64,000 nt of DNA from Haladaptatus sp. ZSTT2 (GCF_037081775.1 NZ_JBAMHQ010000002.1:124001-188000), one strand, 5' to 3'. Positions 25,717-34,703 are shown, numbered from the stretch's first letter. Made by a program: numbers and translations. The notes: a model not told the origin generated them from the letters alone.

Positions 25717-25938
25717 TCAGCAGCAGTCGTTATTGTCGGGTGACCACTCGCACGCGTCGCCCGTCGTCAGGTCGTGTTCGTCGATGTACACGGAGAGGCA
25801 CGCATAGTTACAGAAGTACGCGGGAGAGCCGCAGTCATCGGTGCAGTCTCGAACACAGATGGGATCGTGATCGTAGATTCTCGACCCGCAGTAGGCACAC
25901 GTCTCGTCATCTTCGGGACGTTCGGCAGTCGTCGCCAT
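25717..25938 (-). CDS. Small zinc-finger protein
   Basis: A 73-residue protein with CAYCGSRIYDHDPIC (~14-28), a CTDDCG (~32) and FCNYACLSVYIDEH (~42-55), ending in DCC. Cysteine and histidine spacing fits one or two small treble-clef-like fingers, as in the many mini zinc-finger proteins of halophiles. It lies 7 nt after another mini zinc-finger gene. Function unknown; nucleic-acid or protein binding is likely. Confidence 0.75.
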   Translation of the reverse strand: MATTAERPEDDETCAYCGSRIYDHDPICVRDCTDDCGSPAYFCNYACLSVYIDEHDLTTGDACEWSPDNNDCC

Positions 25939-25945
25939 CGCGCTA

Positions 25946-26110
25946 TTAGAATTCGATTGCTCCGATCATCGGCTCACCAACACACTTCGGACAGACGTCA
26001 GTGTCGTATTCCGCCATACAGTGTCGGTGACAAGTGATTCCACAGTGCTCACAGACGAACACCTCGTCATCGCTGGCACACTGTGACTCACAGATGTAGC
26101 ACCGAACCAT
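25946..26110 (-). CDS. Very small RING/zinc-ribbon-like protein
   Basis: A 54-residue protein from ATG 26110 to TAA 25946. Cysteine and histidine pairs are regularly spaced: CYIC, VCEHCGITCHRHC and VCPKC, eight or more ligands in 40 residues, consistent with a cross-brace finger binding two zinc ions. It ends MIGAIEF. Together with the next gene it forms a two-gene unit of mini zinc proteins. Confidence 0.7.
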   Translation of the reverse strand: MVRCYICESQCASDDEVFVCEHCGITCHRHCMAEYDTDVCPKCVGEPMIGAIEF

Positions 26111-26180
26111 GGTTGCTAGAACGTACAGTGGGAACCGGCATGAATCGCTGTGCTCGCCACTCTCAGCAGATGAGACGTGT

Positions 26181-26260
26181 TCAGTCCCGCCGATCCTCTC
26201 CTAACCGCTCCCGTCGTTGCCGAAACTCCTCGTCGTCAATATCGCCGACCTGCAATGGGG
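26181..26260 (-). pseudogene. SHOCT-domain tail remnant in a 334-bp gap
   Basis: Minus-strand frame VGDIDDEEFRQRRERLGED ending at TGA 26181-26183 is a SHOCT end like that of the protein at 25219. No upstream part exists; the sequence turns A+T-rich at about 26270. The rest of 26111-26444 shows no gene. Confidence 0.55.
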
Positions 26261-26444
26261 AAGGTCTCCATGTGGTAATTCATTACAAAGTCAAGCAGTT
26301 AATATTTACCCTGCTACATTACTTTTTCAATCCAAATTGGAATTTCAACATATTGGCCGATATCTCCGTTGTACTACCATCGCCGAGTCTGGTAAGCTGG
26401 CAGCGTGGTCAGTCTCGGAGCGATTCCGCCAGTCGAGACCTGCC

Positions 26445-26876
26445 TTACTCTTGCCAGACCTCTCCAAGGCGGTCCTCAATCCATGGGAGGACGACCGTTT
26501 GAAGCACCGTCGTGAGATCTGGGGGGAACTCACGATCTTCAGCGCCGGTTGTACTCGCAGTCGGGAATGGATGGAAATGATCACGACTGTTGTGTGGTTG
26601 GTCGTGACGGTCCCACCGACACCGGCGCTGGTCCCCACGATACCGTTCGAAATATGAGACGTGGAATTCCCCGTTCGTATAGACGCGAAGCTCCAACCAG
26701 ACGGCAGCCATTGCCGTTGGATAGTAGTCACGACTGAGATGCACAATGAGGCTTTCCTGCTTGTTCGCTGGGAAGAGTGATGTCCCACTCACTTCCGATT
26801 GCTGTGCGAGAACCCGTGCCAGATAGCGAAGCGTTGCCGCGTCGATGGTTCGCTGTCTGTCTCCCGGCTCGCCCAC
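26445..26876 (-). CDS. TumE-like toxin (DUF6516-type)
   Basis: A 143-residue protein with GTG start 2 nt after the HTH gene. The central block WLELRVYTNGEFHVSYFE followed by CRWDRHDQPHNSRDHFHP has the charged strand pair and His-rich segment typical of TumE toxins. The C-terminus is FPPDLTTVLQTVVLPWIEDR. Paired HTH plus TumE is a known toxin-antitoxin arrangement. The mode of toxicity of this copy cannot be read. The decayed paralogue is at 3760-4022. Confidence 0.65.
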   Translation of the reverse strand: MGEPGDRQRTIDAATLRYLARVLAQQSEVSGTSLFPANKQESLIVHLSRDYYPTAMAAVWLELRVYTNGEFHVSYFERYRGDQRRCRWDRHDQPHNSRDHFHPFPTASTTGAEDREFPPDLTTVLQTVVLPWIEDRLGEVWQE

Positions 26877-26878
26877 AG

Positions 26879-27412
26879 TCAGGCGGCCTCCGATGGGAAG
26901 TCACCCGTTCGCTGCTGACGAACGTCTTCCAGTCGGCGAATGCGGCGCCGCACGGTTTCCCACTCGCTGAGGTCTAACCATACGTCTTCGATCTGATCGA
27001 AGTCAGCGTGGTCGAACGCGTCGACATCGTCCGGTCGGTCGACGCCATACTGGTCGCGGAACTTTCGCTCACGAGCGGTTAGCTCTGTGAGTCGAGTTTG
27101 GAGCTGATCCGTCGAGAGTTGTTCGAGTCGGCTGCGTTTCCGCCACTCGAAGTACGATTCGTTCCGCTGGTAGGTTGCGGGTGAGTCGCTGACCTGGTCG
27201 AGGACGCCGATATCGACGAGCCGGGTGAGATGCCGGCGTGCAGTATCGGGTGAGCACTCAGCCCGTTCAGCAACTCCCGCGACGCGTGTCGGTTCGTAGA
27301 GCTGGAGGGCGACCCGGTAGACACGCTCGTCGGTCGGCGCTGCGGCCAACTCGGCCGCGAACTCGGCGGCAAGGTCGAACTCCGCCACTGGGTTAGTGTC
27401 TGGCTCGGGCAT
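26879..27412 (-). CDS. HTH antitoxin-like regulator (TumA-like, DUF7342-type)
   Basis: A 177-residue protein, paralogue of the one at 4600-4019. RVYRVALQLYEPTRVAGVAE begins the winged-helix domain (~30-85), and YQRNESYFEWRKRSRLEQLS starts a long charged helical tail. ATG 27412 is preferred over the upstream start at 27511 because TATA-like AAATATATT lies about 24-33 nt before it. Partner of the TumE-like gene just downstream. Confidence 0.8.
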   Translation of the reverse strand: MPEPDTNPVAEFDLAAEFAAELAAAPTDERVYRVALQLYEPTRVAGVAERAECSPDTARRHLTRLVDIGVLDQVSDSPATYQRNESYFEWRKRSRLEQLSTDQLQTRLTELTARERKFRDQYGVDRPDDVDAFDHADFDQIEDVWLDLSEWETVRRRIRRLEDVRQQRTGDFPSEAA

Positions 27413-27670
27413 ATTGGGTGATTTGGGCTCGTGACTAATATATTTGTCTCGCACAGAAATATTTCGTGAGATGGCTGGTAGACTCCACGGACATGGTGAA
27501 ATGCTTTGCAACTGATAAAAGTCGGCTTTCTCTGAATTCAGAGATCGTAGTCAGCATGAGTAAATGAGTATGGCTAGATGGGTGATAGGGTTCTTAAACT
27601 AAAGATTTTTTGAGGATTCTACTCTGGTTGTATAGCGATTGCTGAAGCGAAACAGGACGGCCACACAACG

Positions 27671-27907
27671 GTGCAAGTCAACGAGAGTGAGTATAATCGA
27701 TTGACGACCCTATTTGCTGAACACCCTCATATCGTCGTCAAAAATGGGCTGCGGACAGAATCGCCGGAATTCACAACCGCGCATGAGGGTACTCGTGTGA
27801 TGTTCGTACGTGAAAACGGCGAGACAGTGTCGTGGCCGACGAGGTCGACGTCTTCCGCGGTGATGCTCATACCACGCCTCGCCAACCAGTATCCAATACG
27901 TGGTTGA
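27671..27907 (+). CDS. Short hypothetical protein or gene fragment
   Basis: A 78-codon frame from a GTG. The first ~55 residues (NESEYNRLTTLFAEHPHIVV, then GTRVMFVRENGETVSW) have good coding character, while the end passes into the opposite-strand G+C-rich island and looks accidental. It is probably a gene truncated at the island border near 27.85 kb. Confidence 0.35.
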   Translation: MQVNESEYNRLTTLFAEHPHIVVKNGLRTESPEFTTAHEGTRVMFVRENGETVSWPTRSTSSAVMLIPRLANQYPIRG

Positions 27908-28006
27908 CGGCACGCCTTGCCGTCCGAAACGCGGGCTCTCGACCAAAATATCGGTGCGTCCCGGGGCGAACCTGGGACGCGCTGGCCGGCGGTGCGTTCC
28001 CGACCG

Positions 28007-28873
28007 TCACTCCGCTCGCTCGACGGCGTCCGCCAACACCCGCTCGGTGTACACCCCCAGCAGGTGCGCGCGGAATTCGCTCGAGGCCTGCGGGTCCGAG
28101 TGCAGGTCATCGGCGTCGACGGCCGCCTTTGCCGCGTCACCGGCGGTCGTGAGCAGTTCGTCGTCCATCGGTTCGTCCTCGAGGACGTCCTCGACGTCCT
28201 CCAGGCGGAATGGACAGTCGGTGATACCCGTGGCGGCGACGCGCGCCTCCCTGACGGTGTCGCCGTCCAGCCGCACGCTCGCGGCAACCCCCACCAGCGC
28301 GTATCCCGAGAGGGGGTTGCGGTACTTGTGGTACGCGCTCCCGGCGTCACCGTCGACGGGCAGTTCGAGGCGGGTCACGACCTCCCGTTCGCCGACGGAC
28401 GTCTCGAAGGAGCCGTCGAAGAGGTCCGTGGCGGGGATTTCGCGCTCGCCGTCCGGGCCCTGGACGACGAGGCTGCCGTCCAGCGCCAGCACCGCCGCAG
28501 GCGGGTCCGAGCGCGGGTCGCCGTGTGCGAGGTTGCCGCCGACGGTGCCGGCGTTGCGCACCTGCAGGTCGCCGACCTCGCCCGCGGCGTCCGAGAGCGC
28601 GGCCGCGTGGTCCGCGACGGTCTTCGAGTCGGCGACCTCGGCGTGCGTCGCGAGTGCGCCAACCGAGAGCGCACCGTCGCTGGCCTCGATTGCGGACAAG
28701 CCGTCGAGGTTCCCGATGTCGACGAGTGCGGGCGGCGACTCGTCGCCGGTCTTCATGCGCGTCAGGATGCCCTGTGCACCCGCGAGCAGTTCGCTGCCGT
28801 CGTGCTCGCCGAGCAGTTCGATTGCGTCCTCGACGCTGTCGGCGCGGTAGTAGTCGAAGTTCTCGGTGTACAT
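28007..28873 (-). CDS. coxM: Molybdenum hydroxylase FAD subunit (CoxM/CutM-like)
   Basis: A 288-residue flavoprotein subunit of the xanthine dehydrogenase/CO dehydrogenase family. FAD-binding pattern ELLAGAQGILTRMKTG (~28-43) and RNAGTVGGNLAHGDPRSD (~104-121) are typical; the C-terminal CO-dehydrogenase flavoprotein domain includes YHKYRNPLSGYALVGVAAS. It passes electrons from the iron-sulfur subunit to an acceptor. Its start overlaps the stop of the large subunit, so the order is S-L-M in one operon. The island is visibly richer in G+C than its flanks. Confidence 0.88.
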   Translation of the reverse strand: MYTENFDYYRADSVEDAIELLGEHDGSELLAGAQGILTRMKTGDESPPALVDIGNLDGLSAIEASDGALSVGALATHAEVADSKTVADHAAALSDAAGEVGDLQVRNAGTVGGNLAHGDPRSDPPAAVLALDGSLVVQGPDGEREIPATDLFDGSFETSVGEREVVTRLELPVDGDAGSAYHKYRNPLSGYALVGVAASVRLDGDTVREARVAATGITDCPFRLEDVEDVLEDEPMDDELLTTAGDAAKAAVDADDLHSDPQASSEFRAHLLGVYTERVLADAVERAE

Positions 28874-31242
28874 CACTTCGCACCTCCGATTGCGCGCCAG
28901 ACTTTCTCAGGAGTTACCGGCATGTCGAGGTGGTCGACGCCGAACGGCTCCAGCGCGTCCGTCACTGCCGCCACCATCGTCGGCGTTCCGGCGATGGTCG
29001 CGGACTCGCCGACGCCCTTCACGCCGATGGGGTTGTGCGGGCTGGGCGTGACGGTGTTGTCCGTCTCGAAGTCCGGTAACTGGGTCGCGTGCGGCACGGC
29101 GTACTCGTCCATGCGCCGCGTCTCCAGCTTGCCGTCGTCGTCGTAGGACGCGCCCTCGAACAGCGCCGCGCCGATGCCCTGCGCGATGCCGCCGTGGACC
29201 TGCCCCTCGACGACCATCGGGTTGATGATTTCGCCGCAGTCGTCGACTCCGACGTACTGCTGGATGTCTATTTCGCCCGTGTCCGGGTCGACTTCCACCA
29301 CGGCGACGTGCGTCCCGAACGGGAATGTGAAGTTCGCCGGGTCGTAGAAGTTCGTCACTTCCAGCCCGGGGTCCATGTCCTCTGGCATGTTATGGCCGAG
29401 GTACGCCTGGTGGGCGACCCCCTGGATGTGCATCGATCGGTCTGGCGCGCCCGCGACGTGGAACTCGCCGTCGTCGAACTCGATGTCGTCGACGCTGGCC
29501 TCGAGTTGGTGGGCGGCGATGCGGCGCGCCTTCTCGCGGACCTCGCGGGCGCCGCGCGCGACGGCGCCGCCGCCGACCGACGCGCTCCGACTGCCGTACG
29601 TCCCCATTCCCTGTGGGATGCGGTCGGTGTCGCCCTCCACGACCTCGATGTCGTCCATCGAGACGCCGAGTTCCTCGGCGGCAATCTGGGCGTACGTCGT
29701 GCGGTGGCCCTGTCCCTGGTCGGCCGTTCCGACAAACAGCGTGACCGTGCCCGTGGAGTCGAAGCGCACGATGGCGCTCTCCCAGCCGCCGGCCTGCGAG
29801 CCGAGGTTGCCCGCGGCCTCCGACGGCGACAGGCCCGCGGACTCCACGAAGTTCGCGACGCCGATGCCGATGTACCGGCCCTCCTCGCGGAGCTCTGCCT
29901 GTCGCTCCCTGAGTGCCTGGTAGTCGACGTGGTCGAGCGCGGTGTCCATGCCGCGCTCGTACTCGCCGCTGTCGTAGACCAGCGCTGCCGCGGACTCGTA
30001 GGGGAAGTCCTCGGGCGGTACGAGGTTCTGCTTCCGGAGTTCGACGGGGTCCATGTCGAGTTCACGCGCCGCGACGTCCATCGCACGCTCAATCACGTAG
30101 ATGCCTTCCGCGCGGCCCGCGCCGCGGTAGGCGTCCACGGGGGTCGTGTTCGTGAACGCACCGACGACGCGACTGTGGATGGCCGGAATCGTGTACTGGC
30201 CCGAGAGTACCGTCGTGTAGAGGTACGACGGCGTCGCGGAGCCGAACTGCGAGAGGTGCGCGCCGAGGCCGGCGTACGTCTCCACGCGGAGCCCGCGCAC
30301 CGTGCCGTCTTCGTCCACGGCGATTTCGGCGGTGGTGTCGTGGTCGCGGCCGTGGCAGTCCGTCTTGTAGCTCTCCGAGCGGGTCGCCTGCCACTTCACG
30401 GGGCGCTCGACCTGCATCGACGCCCACCCAGTGATGGCCTCGTCCGGGTAGTGGTAGATCTTGCTCCCGAAGCCGCCACCGACCTCCGGTGCGATGACCT
30501 GGAGTTTGTTCTCCGGGATGCCCAGCGTCGCCGCCGCCATCAGCATCCGGTGGAGGTGGGGGTTCTGGCTGGTCATCCAGATTCGCATCTCCTCGGTGGT
30601 CGCGTCCCAGTCGGCGACCGCCGCCCGCGGCTCCATCGCGTTCGGAATGATGCGCGGCAGGCGGAGGTCGACACTGGCGGTGTGGTCGGCGTCCGCGAAC
30701 GCCTGGTCGACGGCGTCGGCGTCGCCGAGTTCGAAGTCGAAGCCGACGTTGTTCTCGGCCGCCTCGTGGACCTCCGGCACATCGCGCTCGACGGCCTCGC
30801 GTGGGTTTGTGGCGTGGTCGAGTTTCTCGTACTCGACCTCGATGCGCTCGACGGCGTCCCTGGCGACGTGGCGCGTCTCCGCGACGACCGCCGCGACGCC
30901 GTCGCCCTCGTGGCGCACCTTGTCGACCGCGAGCATCCGGTATTGCGGTTGGACGAGGTTCGGCAAATCCCAGGCCGTCGGGATGGCGTTCGGGACGCCG
31001 CTGTCCTCGACGTCCTGGCCTGTGAATACGGCGACGACGCCGTCCATCGCCTCGGCGGCGCTGGTGTCGACGTCGACGATGCGGGCGTGCGCATGGTCCG
31101 ACCGCCGCACAGCGAGGTGAGTCATTCCCTCGAGTTCGATGTCGTCCGTGTATTCGCCCTCGCCTTTCAGCAGCGGGACGTCCTCGCGGCGCGCGACCGG
31201 CGACCCGAAGATGCGCTCGGCGGTGTCCTCCGCGTCGCTCAT
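28873..31242 (-). CDS. coxL: Molybdenum hydroxylase large subunit (CoxL-like, form II)
   Basis: A 789-residue molybdopterin-cytosine-dinucleotide subunit. It starts with GSPVARREDVPLLKGEGEYT, then the substrate domain and EVGGGFGSK (~257). The active-site loop reads AYRGAGR (~365), the form-II signature, not the AYxCSFR of true CO dehydrogenase, so oxidation of CO is unlikely. The C-terminal part contains TADQGQGHRTTYAQIAAEEL and the conserved GVGESATIAG with the catalytic glutamate. The substrate is an aldehyde, purine or other hydroxylatable compound; it cannot be fixed. Overlaps CoxS by 4 nt. Confidence 0.92.
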   Translation of the reverse strand: MSDAEDTAERIFGSPVARREDVPLLKGEGEYTDDIELEGMTHLAVRRSDHAHARIVDVDTSAAEAMDGVVAVFTGQDVEDSGVPNAIPTAWDLPNLVQPQYRMLAVDKVRHEGDGVAAVVAETRHVARDAVERIEVEYEKLDHATNPREAVERDVPEVHEAAENNVGFDFELGDADAVDQAFADADHTASVDLRLPRIIPNAMEPRAAVADWDATTEEMRIWMTSQNPHLHRMLMAAATLGIPENKLQVIAPEVGGGFGSKIYHYPDEAITGWASMQVERPVKWQATRSESYKTDCHGRDHDTTAEIAVDEDGTVRGLRVETYAGLGAHLSQFGSATPSYLYTTVLSGQYTIPAIHSRVVGAFTNTTPVDAYRGAGRAEGIYVIERAMDVAARELDMDPVELRKQNLVPPEDFPYESAAALVYDSGEYERGMDTALDHVDYQALRERQAELREEGRYIGIGVANFVESAGLSPSEAAGNLGSQAGGWESAIVRFDSTGTVTLFVGTADQGQGHRTTYAQIAAEELGVSMDDIEVVEGDTDRIPQGMGTYGSRSASVGGGAVARGAREVREKARRIAAHQLEASVDDIEFDDGEFHVAGAPDRSMHIQGVAHQAYLGHNMPEDMDPGLEVTNFYDPANFTFPFGTHVAVVEVDPDTGEIDIQQYVGVDDCGEIINPMVVEGQVHGGIAQGIGAALFEGASYDDDGKLETRRMDEYAVPHATQLPDFETDNTVTPSPHNPIGVKGVGESATIAGTPTMVAAVTDALEPFGVDHLDMPVTPEKVWRAIGGAK

Positions 31243-31712
31243 TTCAGGTCACCCAGTTGGGCGGCTGTCGCCTCGATGGCGTCAACGATGTTGTGGTAGC
31301 CTGTACACCGACAGAGGTTTCCCTCGATGGCGTCCCGAATCTCCTCGCGGGACGGGTCGTCGGCGTCCGCGAGGAACGTGTCCGCGGTCATCAGCATGCC
31401 CGGCGTGCAGTACCCACACTGCAGGCCGTGGTGCTTCTGGAACTGCTCCTGGATGGGGGCAAGGTCGCCGTCGTCGTCCAGGCCCTCGACCGTCTCGATG
31501 GTCGCGCCGTCGGCCTGCACTGCCAACCGCGTGCAGGACTTGATGGCGTCCCCATCTTCGCGGATGGTGCAGGCACCACAACGGCCCGTCTCGCAGCCGA
31601 CGTTGGCTCCCTTGTAGCCGAGTTCCTCGCGCAGCGCCGTCACGAGTAACGTTCGCGGCTCTACAGTCAGTTCATGTCGTTGCTCGTTTACTGTCAGTGT
31701 GATGTCTGGCAT
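31239..31712 (-). CDS. coxS: Molybdenum hydroxylase [2Fe-2S] subunit (CoxS-like)
   Basis: A 157-residue iron-sulfur subunit. Plant-type [2Fe-2S] cluster: CETGRCGACT (~40-49) with a fourth Cys at KSCTR. The second cluster sits in the helical domain: CGYCTPGM (~99-106) and CRCTGY (~133-138). Order and length match CoxS/CutS. First gene of the S-L-M operon; its stop overlaps the start of the large subunit (ATGA). Confidence 0.93.
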   Translation of the reverse strand: MPDITLTVNEQRHELTVEPRTLLVTALREELGYKGANVGCETGRCGACTIREDGDAIKSCTRLAVQADGATIETVEGLDDDGDLAPIQEQFQKHHGLQCGYCTPGMLMTADTFLADADDPSREEIRDAIEGNLCRCTGYHNIVDAIEATAAQLGDLK

Positions 31713-32065
31713 TGCTGTGTTCCTCCACCCCAGTCGCGTCGGCGATGGGAGTGGCTCGTCATGGCGTCAGTACCACGTTGACAAATACCATGGACCTACC
31801 AATCAAAAAGATTCGGGAACTTCGTTCGGTCGCGTTACGGCAGAGGATGAGGCGGACGATTTCAGGGTGTCTATGCGAGAATCCGAAATTCTTCGACGTC
31901 GTGGCGGCATGCATCACTTGCTCAGCTTATAGCCACTCTTGAGTTCCCACCTACAGCCGTACTCGGTGCGGTGTCCGCTCCCCCGATTCGTCATGAACAC
32001 CGAGTACTGCCGGTGATCGTTATGCTCGGAATTTCTTTCCGGCGATAGATCACCGTCGTCTCCTG
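31713..32065. other. 353-bp gap in the molybdenum hydroxylase island
   Basis: No gene seen. It contains a perfect 10-bp inverted repeat, GTACTCGGTG at 31959-31968 and CACCGAGTAC at 31998-32007, separated by 29 nt. G+C content drops here compared with both sides. Confidence 0.4.
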
Positions 32066-32320
32066 CTACTTGTTCTTCCCGAGGTGGAGCTTCCGGTCAG
32101 TCTCAACTCCCACTCTCGCTCGCTCCACGGTTCGGTCAACGATTCCCGGCCGGGACGCGTCGCACGGGAACGCACTGTGAGACATCTCATAGGTCCGGAA
32201 CGAGCACGCGTGGGCGGGTTCGGAGACGACGGGCGCCAGCACCGCATTCCGTTCGTCGAGTCCCTCGGCGAGGGCGTCCATCACTTCCGTCTCGGGAACG
32301 CTCCAGTCGCCGGCTGTCAT
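32066..32320 (-). pseudogene. N-terminal remnant of XdhC/CoxI-like maturation factor
   Basis: An 84-residue frame beginning MTAGDWSVPETEVMDALAEG, which matches the usual start of halophile XdhC-family proteins. After VVSEPAHACS the expected RRPGAKM loop is absent and the rest (FPCDASRPGIVDRTVE) does not match. XdhC proteins load sulfurated molybdenum cofactor into these enzymes. The gene seems cut after ~40 residues, so this function must come from elsewhere or be lost. Confidence 0.5.
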
Positions 32321-32369
32321 GCGGGGTACCTCCCGTTCTGTTCGATCCGGTCGTTCGTTGATCGCTGAG

Positions 32370-33686
32370 TCATGGTTCTGTCTCCGTGTCGCGTCGGGTG
32401 GTTTCCCGTCCTCGGCGCGGATCGAACTCCAGGCCGATCCGGCCGCCGACCCCGTACCGTTCCAGTTGCCGCGCCGTCTCGTTGACGTCTTCCGAGTCGA
32501 CGAACGCGAAGAGACCGTCGACAGACGGGAGCGCTGCCGCCATTCCCGTCGGCGTCGGCTCGTATCCCGGGGTGGCGGCGAGCGGATTGAGCCACAGGAC
32601 GGCCCGCGCGCGGCTCGCGAGCCGCGTCATTTCGTGCTCTAGGTCCGTCACGTCGCCCATCTCCAACCCGTCGCTGACGACGAGCACGACGGTCCGCCGG
32701 TCGACGGCCTCCGAGTGCTCTCGCCTGACGGTTCCGACGGCGTGACCGATCCGCGTGCCGCCGCCCCAGCTCGTCTCCGCCCGCTCCAGCGCCTGCACGG
32801 CGTCGGCGGTCGTTGGCTCGTCGAACGCCGCCGTCACGTCGCGCACGTCGCTGTCGAAGAAGAAGGCTCGACTCCAGCGGACCCGCGCCGTGAGCGTCCG
32901 GAGGAACCGCAGCAAGAATCCGCGGTCGACGACGTCGAGCACCGACTGTGAGACGTCCGCGAGGACGACCACCCGCACCGCGGTCTCGCGGCGGGCTCGT
33001 TCGGGCAACGAGACGACCGCCCCGCCGGTGGCGACGCTCCGGCGGAGGGCACGGCGCGGATCCACCCGTTCGCCGGTCCCCGCGCGCTGCCAGCGACGGC
33101 CCCGAAGCGACGCGAGCGACCCGACGAGCCGGTCGACTGCGGCGTCCAGGTTGTCGTCCGCGAGCGCACGCACGTCGACGGTGACCGTCTCCGGGCGTCC
33201 CGCGGGGCTGTACGTCGCGGTCGTTCCGTCCGCCTCGCCCTCGTCAGACGCCCCGGGCTCGATCGCGCTCCGCACGAGCGGCAGATCGCCGTCGCGCGAG
33301 TCGTCTCCCGACCGCGTCTCAGCCGCGGTCGCCTCGGCGGTCTCGCCGAGCGGGGCGAGGGCGCCGTCAAGGGCGTCGTCGGGCGGCTCGGCCGCCGTCT
33401 CGCCGTCGAGATTGGCGTAGAGCCGCCGCCAGAACTCCCCGAACAGCCTGTCGAACGTCTCGAGGTCCTCAGCGCGGGTGACGAGCGTGGCCCGGAGCGC
33501 GGCCCGGGCGCGGTCCTCGTCGTTGAAGCCGACTTCGACCAGCGCCTGCGCCCCGACGACACCGGCGTTCGCGGAGACATCGACGCCGGCCCGTCGGAGC
33601 CCGCGGACGAACGCCACGAGCGCCTCGAGCACCTCGTCGCGGATCCCGGTCGCGTCGGACACGTCGTCACCGTCGGTCGGGAACAT
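32370..33686 (-). CDS. coxE: CoxE-like von Willebrand factor A domain protein
   Basis: A 438-residue protein. The C-terminal half holds a VWA domain with the MIDAS start VVLADVSQSVLD (D-x-S-x-S), a later threonine in SWGGGTRIG and the acidic VVSDGLEMGD. The N-terminal half is helical and charged. In Cox operons CoxE works with the AAA+ ATPase CoxD to mature the large subunit's active site. ATG 33686 lies 2 nt after the CoxD stop, so the shorter start is preferred to the long frame from 34034. Confidence 0.85.
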   Translation of the reverse strand: MFPTDGDDVSDATGIRDEVLEALVAFVRGLRRAGVDVSANAGVVGAQALVEVGFNDEDRARAALRATLVTRAEDLETFDRLFGEFWRRLYANLDGETAAEPPDDALDGALAPLGETAEATAAETRSGDDSRDGDLPLVRSAIEPGASDEGEADGTTATYSPAGRPETVTVDVRALADDNLDAAVDRLVGSLASLRGRRWQRAGTGERVDPRRALRRSVATGGAVVSLPERARRETAVRVVVLADVSQSVLDVVDRGFLLRFLRTLTARVRWSRAFFFDSDVRDVTAAFDEPTTADAVQALERAETSWGGGTRIGHAVGTVRREHSEAVDRRTVVLVVSDGLEMGDVTDLEHEMTRLASRARAVLWLNPLAATPGYEPTPTGMAAALPSVDGLFAFVDSEDVNETARQLERYGVGGRIGLEFDPRRGRETTRRDTETEP

Positions 33687-33688
33687 CG

Positions 33689-34645
33689 TTACTCGTCCTT
33701 TTGCGCTCGCTCGGCGGTCTCCGCGAGCGTCTCTAGCAACGTTTCGTCGATCCGCTCCACGTCGTCGACCTCTTTCAGGAGACAGCCGATCGTGTGTTCG
33801 ATCTCCGCCGTCGAGAGCGGCTCCGAACCGCCGTCGACCCGGAGGTGCGCGATCGCCCGCGCCCAGTCCAGCGTCTCCGCGACGCCCGGCCGCTTCCGGA
33901 GCGGTTCCTGCCGGAGCCGCTGGGTGACGGCGCACAGCTCGGCCGCGATCGCGCCGTCCAACTCCGGGACCTTGCGCTCGACGATCGACTTCTCCTTCTC
34001 GAAGCTCGGCGGTTTGGCGTGGAGGAACAGGCACCGTCGCTTGAGTGCGTCACTGAGCGCGCGCGTCCGGTTCGAGGTGATGACGACGGCCGGCGGGGTC
34101 TCCGCCCGCACCGTCCCGAGCTCCGGGATCGAAACCTGAAAGTCTGATAACACCTCGAGGAGGAGCGCTTCGAACTCCTCGTCGGCCCGGTCTACCTCGT
34201 CGATGAGCAGCACCGGCGGGCGGTCGCCGCTTCCGGAGAGCGCCCGGAGGAGCGGCCGCTCGAGTAAGTACTCCTCGGTGAACACCGAGTTCCTCTCATC
34301 GACGCCGCCCTCGTCGGCCTGAATTGTCAGCAGCTGCTTCGTGTAGTTCCACTCGTACAGCGCGTTCTCGGCCGTCAGCCCCTCGTAACACTGGAGCCTG
34401 ATGAGCTCCGCGTCGAAGCCGGCGGCGAGCACCTTCGCGAGTTCCGTCTTGCCCGAGCCGGGATCGCCTTCGACCAGCAGCGGGCGACCGAGGCGGAGCG
34501 CCAGCAGTACCGTCGTCACGATGTCGTCGTCGGCCACGTAGTCGGTCGCCTCGAACGCCGCCCGGAGCTCGTCTTCGCTCACGTCGTCGAACCCGGTCGA
34601 CTCCGTCGCGTCTCGATCCGTCGTCGGGCTCGGTTCGTCCGTCAT
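33689..34645 (-). CDS. coxD: CoxD/MoxR-type AAA+ ATPase
   Basis: A 318-residue MoxR-family ATPase. Walker A GDPGSGKTELAK (~59-70), the family motif LQCYEGL (~84), Walker B PVLLIDEVDRADEEFEALLL (~144-163), sensor 1 VVITSNRTR, and an arginine finger region ALKRRCLF. CoxD remodels the large subunit so that sulfur or copper can be placed in the active site. It is coupled to CoxE directly downstream. Confidence 0.9.
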   Translation of the reverse strand: MTDEPSPTTDRDATESTGFDDVSEDELRAAFEATDYVADDDIVTTVLLALRLGRPLLVEGDPGSGKTELAKVLAAGFDAELIRLQCYEGLTAENALYEWNYTKQLLTIQADEGGVDERNSVFTEEYLLERPLLRALSGSGDRPPVLLIDEVDRADEEFEALLLEVLSDFQVSIPELGTVRAETPPAVVITSNRTRALSDALKRRCLFLHAKPPSFEKEKSIVERKVPELDGAIAAELCAVTQRLRQEPLRKRPGVAETLDWARAIAHLRVDGGSEPLSTAEIEHTIGCLLKEVDDVERIDETLLETLAETAERAQKDE

Positions 34646-34703
34646 GGTCGATGGCTCGTGGGAAGGGCATGTGTTACCGGCGGCCGGCGGTGCGTCGGCC
34701 GAG

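Noticed and set aside
29089-31299. A 736-codon plus-strand frame
   Set aside because: It is the mirror of the CoxL-like gene in G+C-rich DNA, where long antisense frames are common; no motif is seen.
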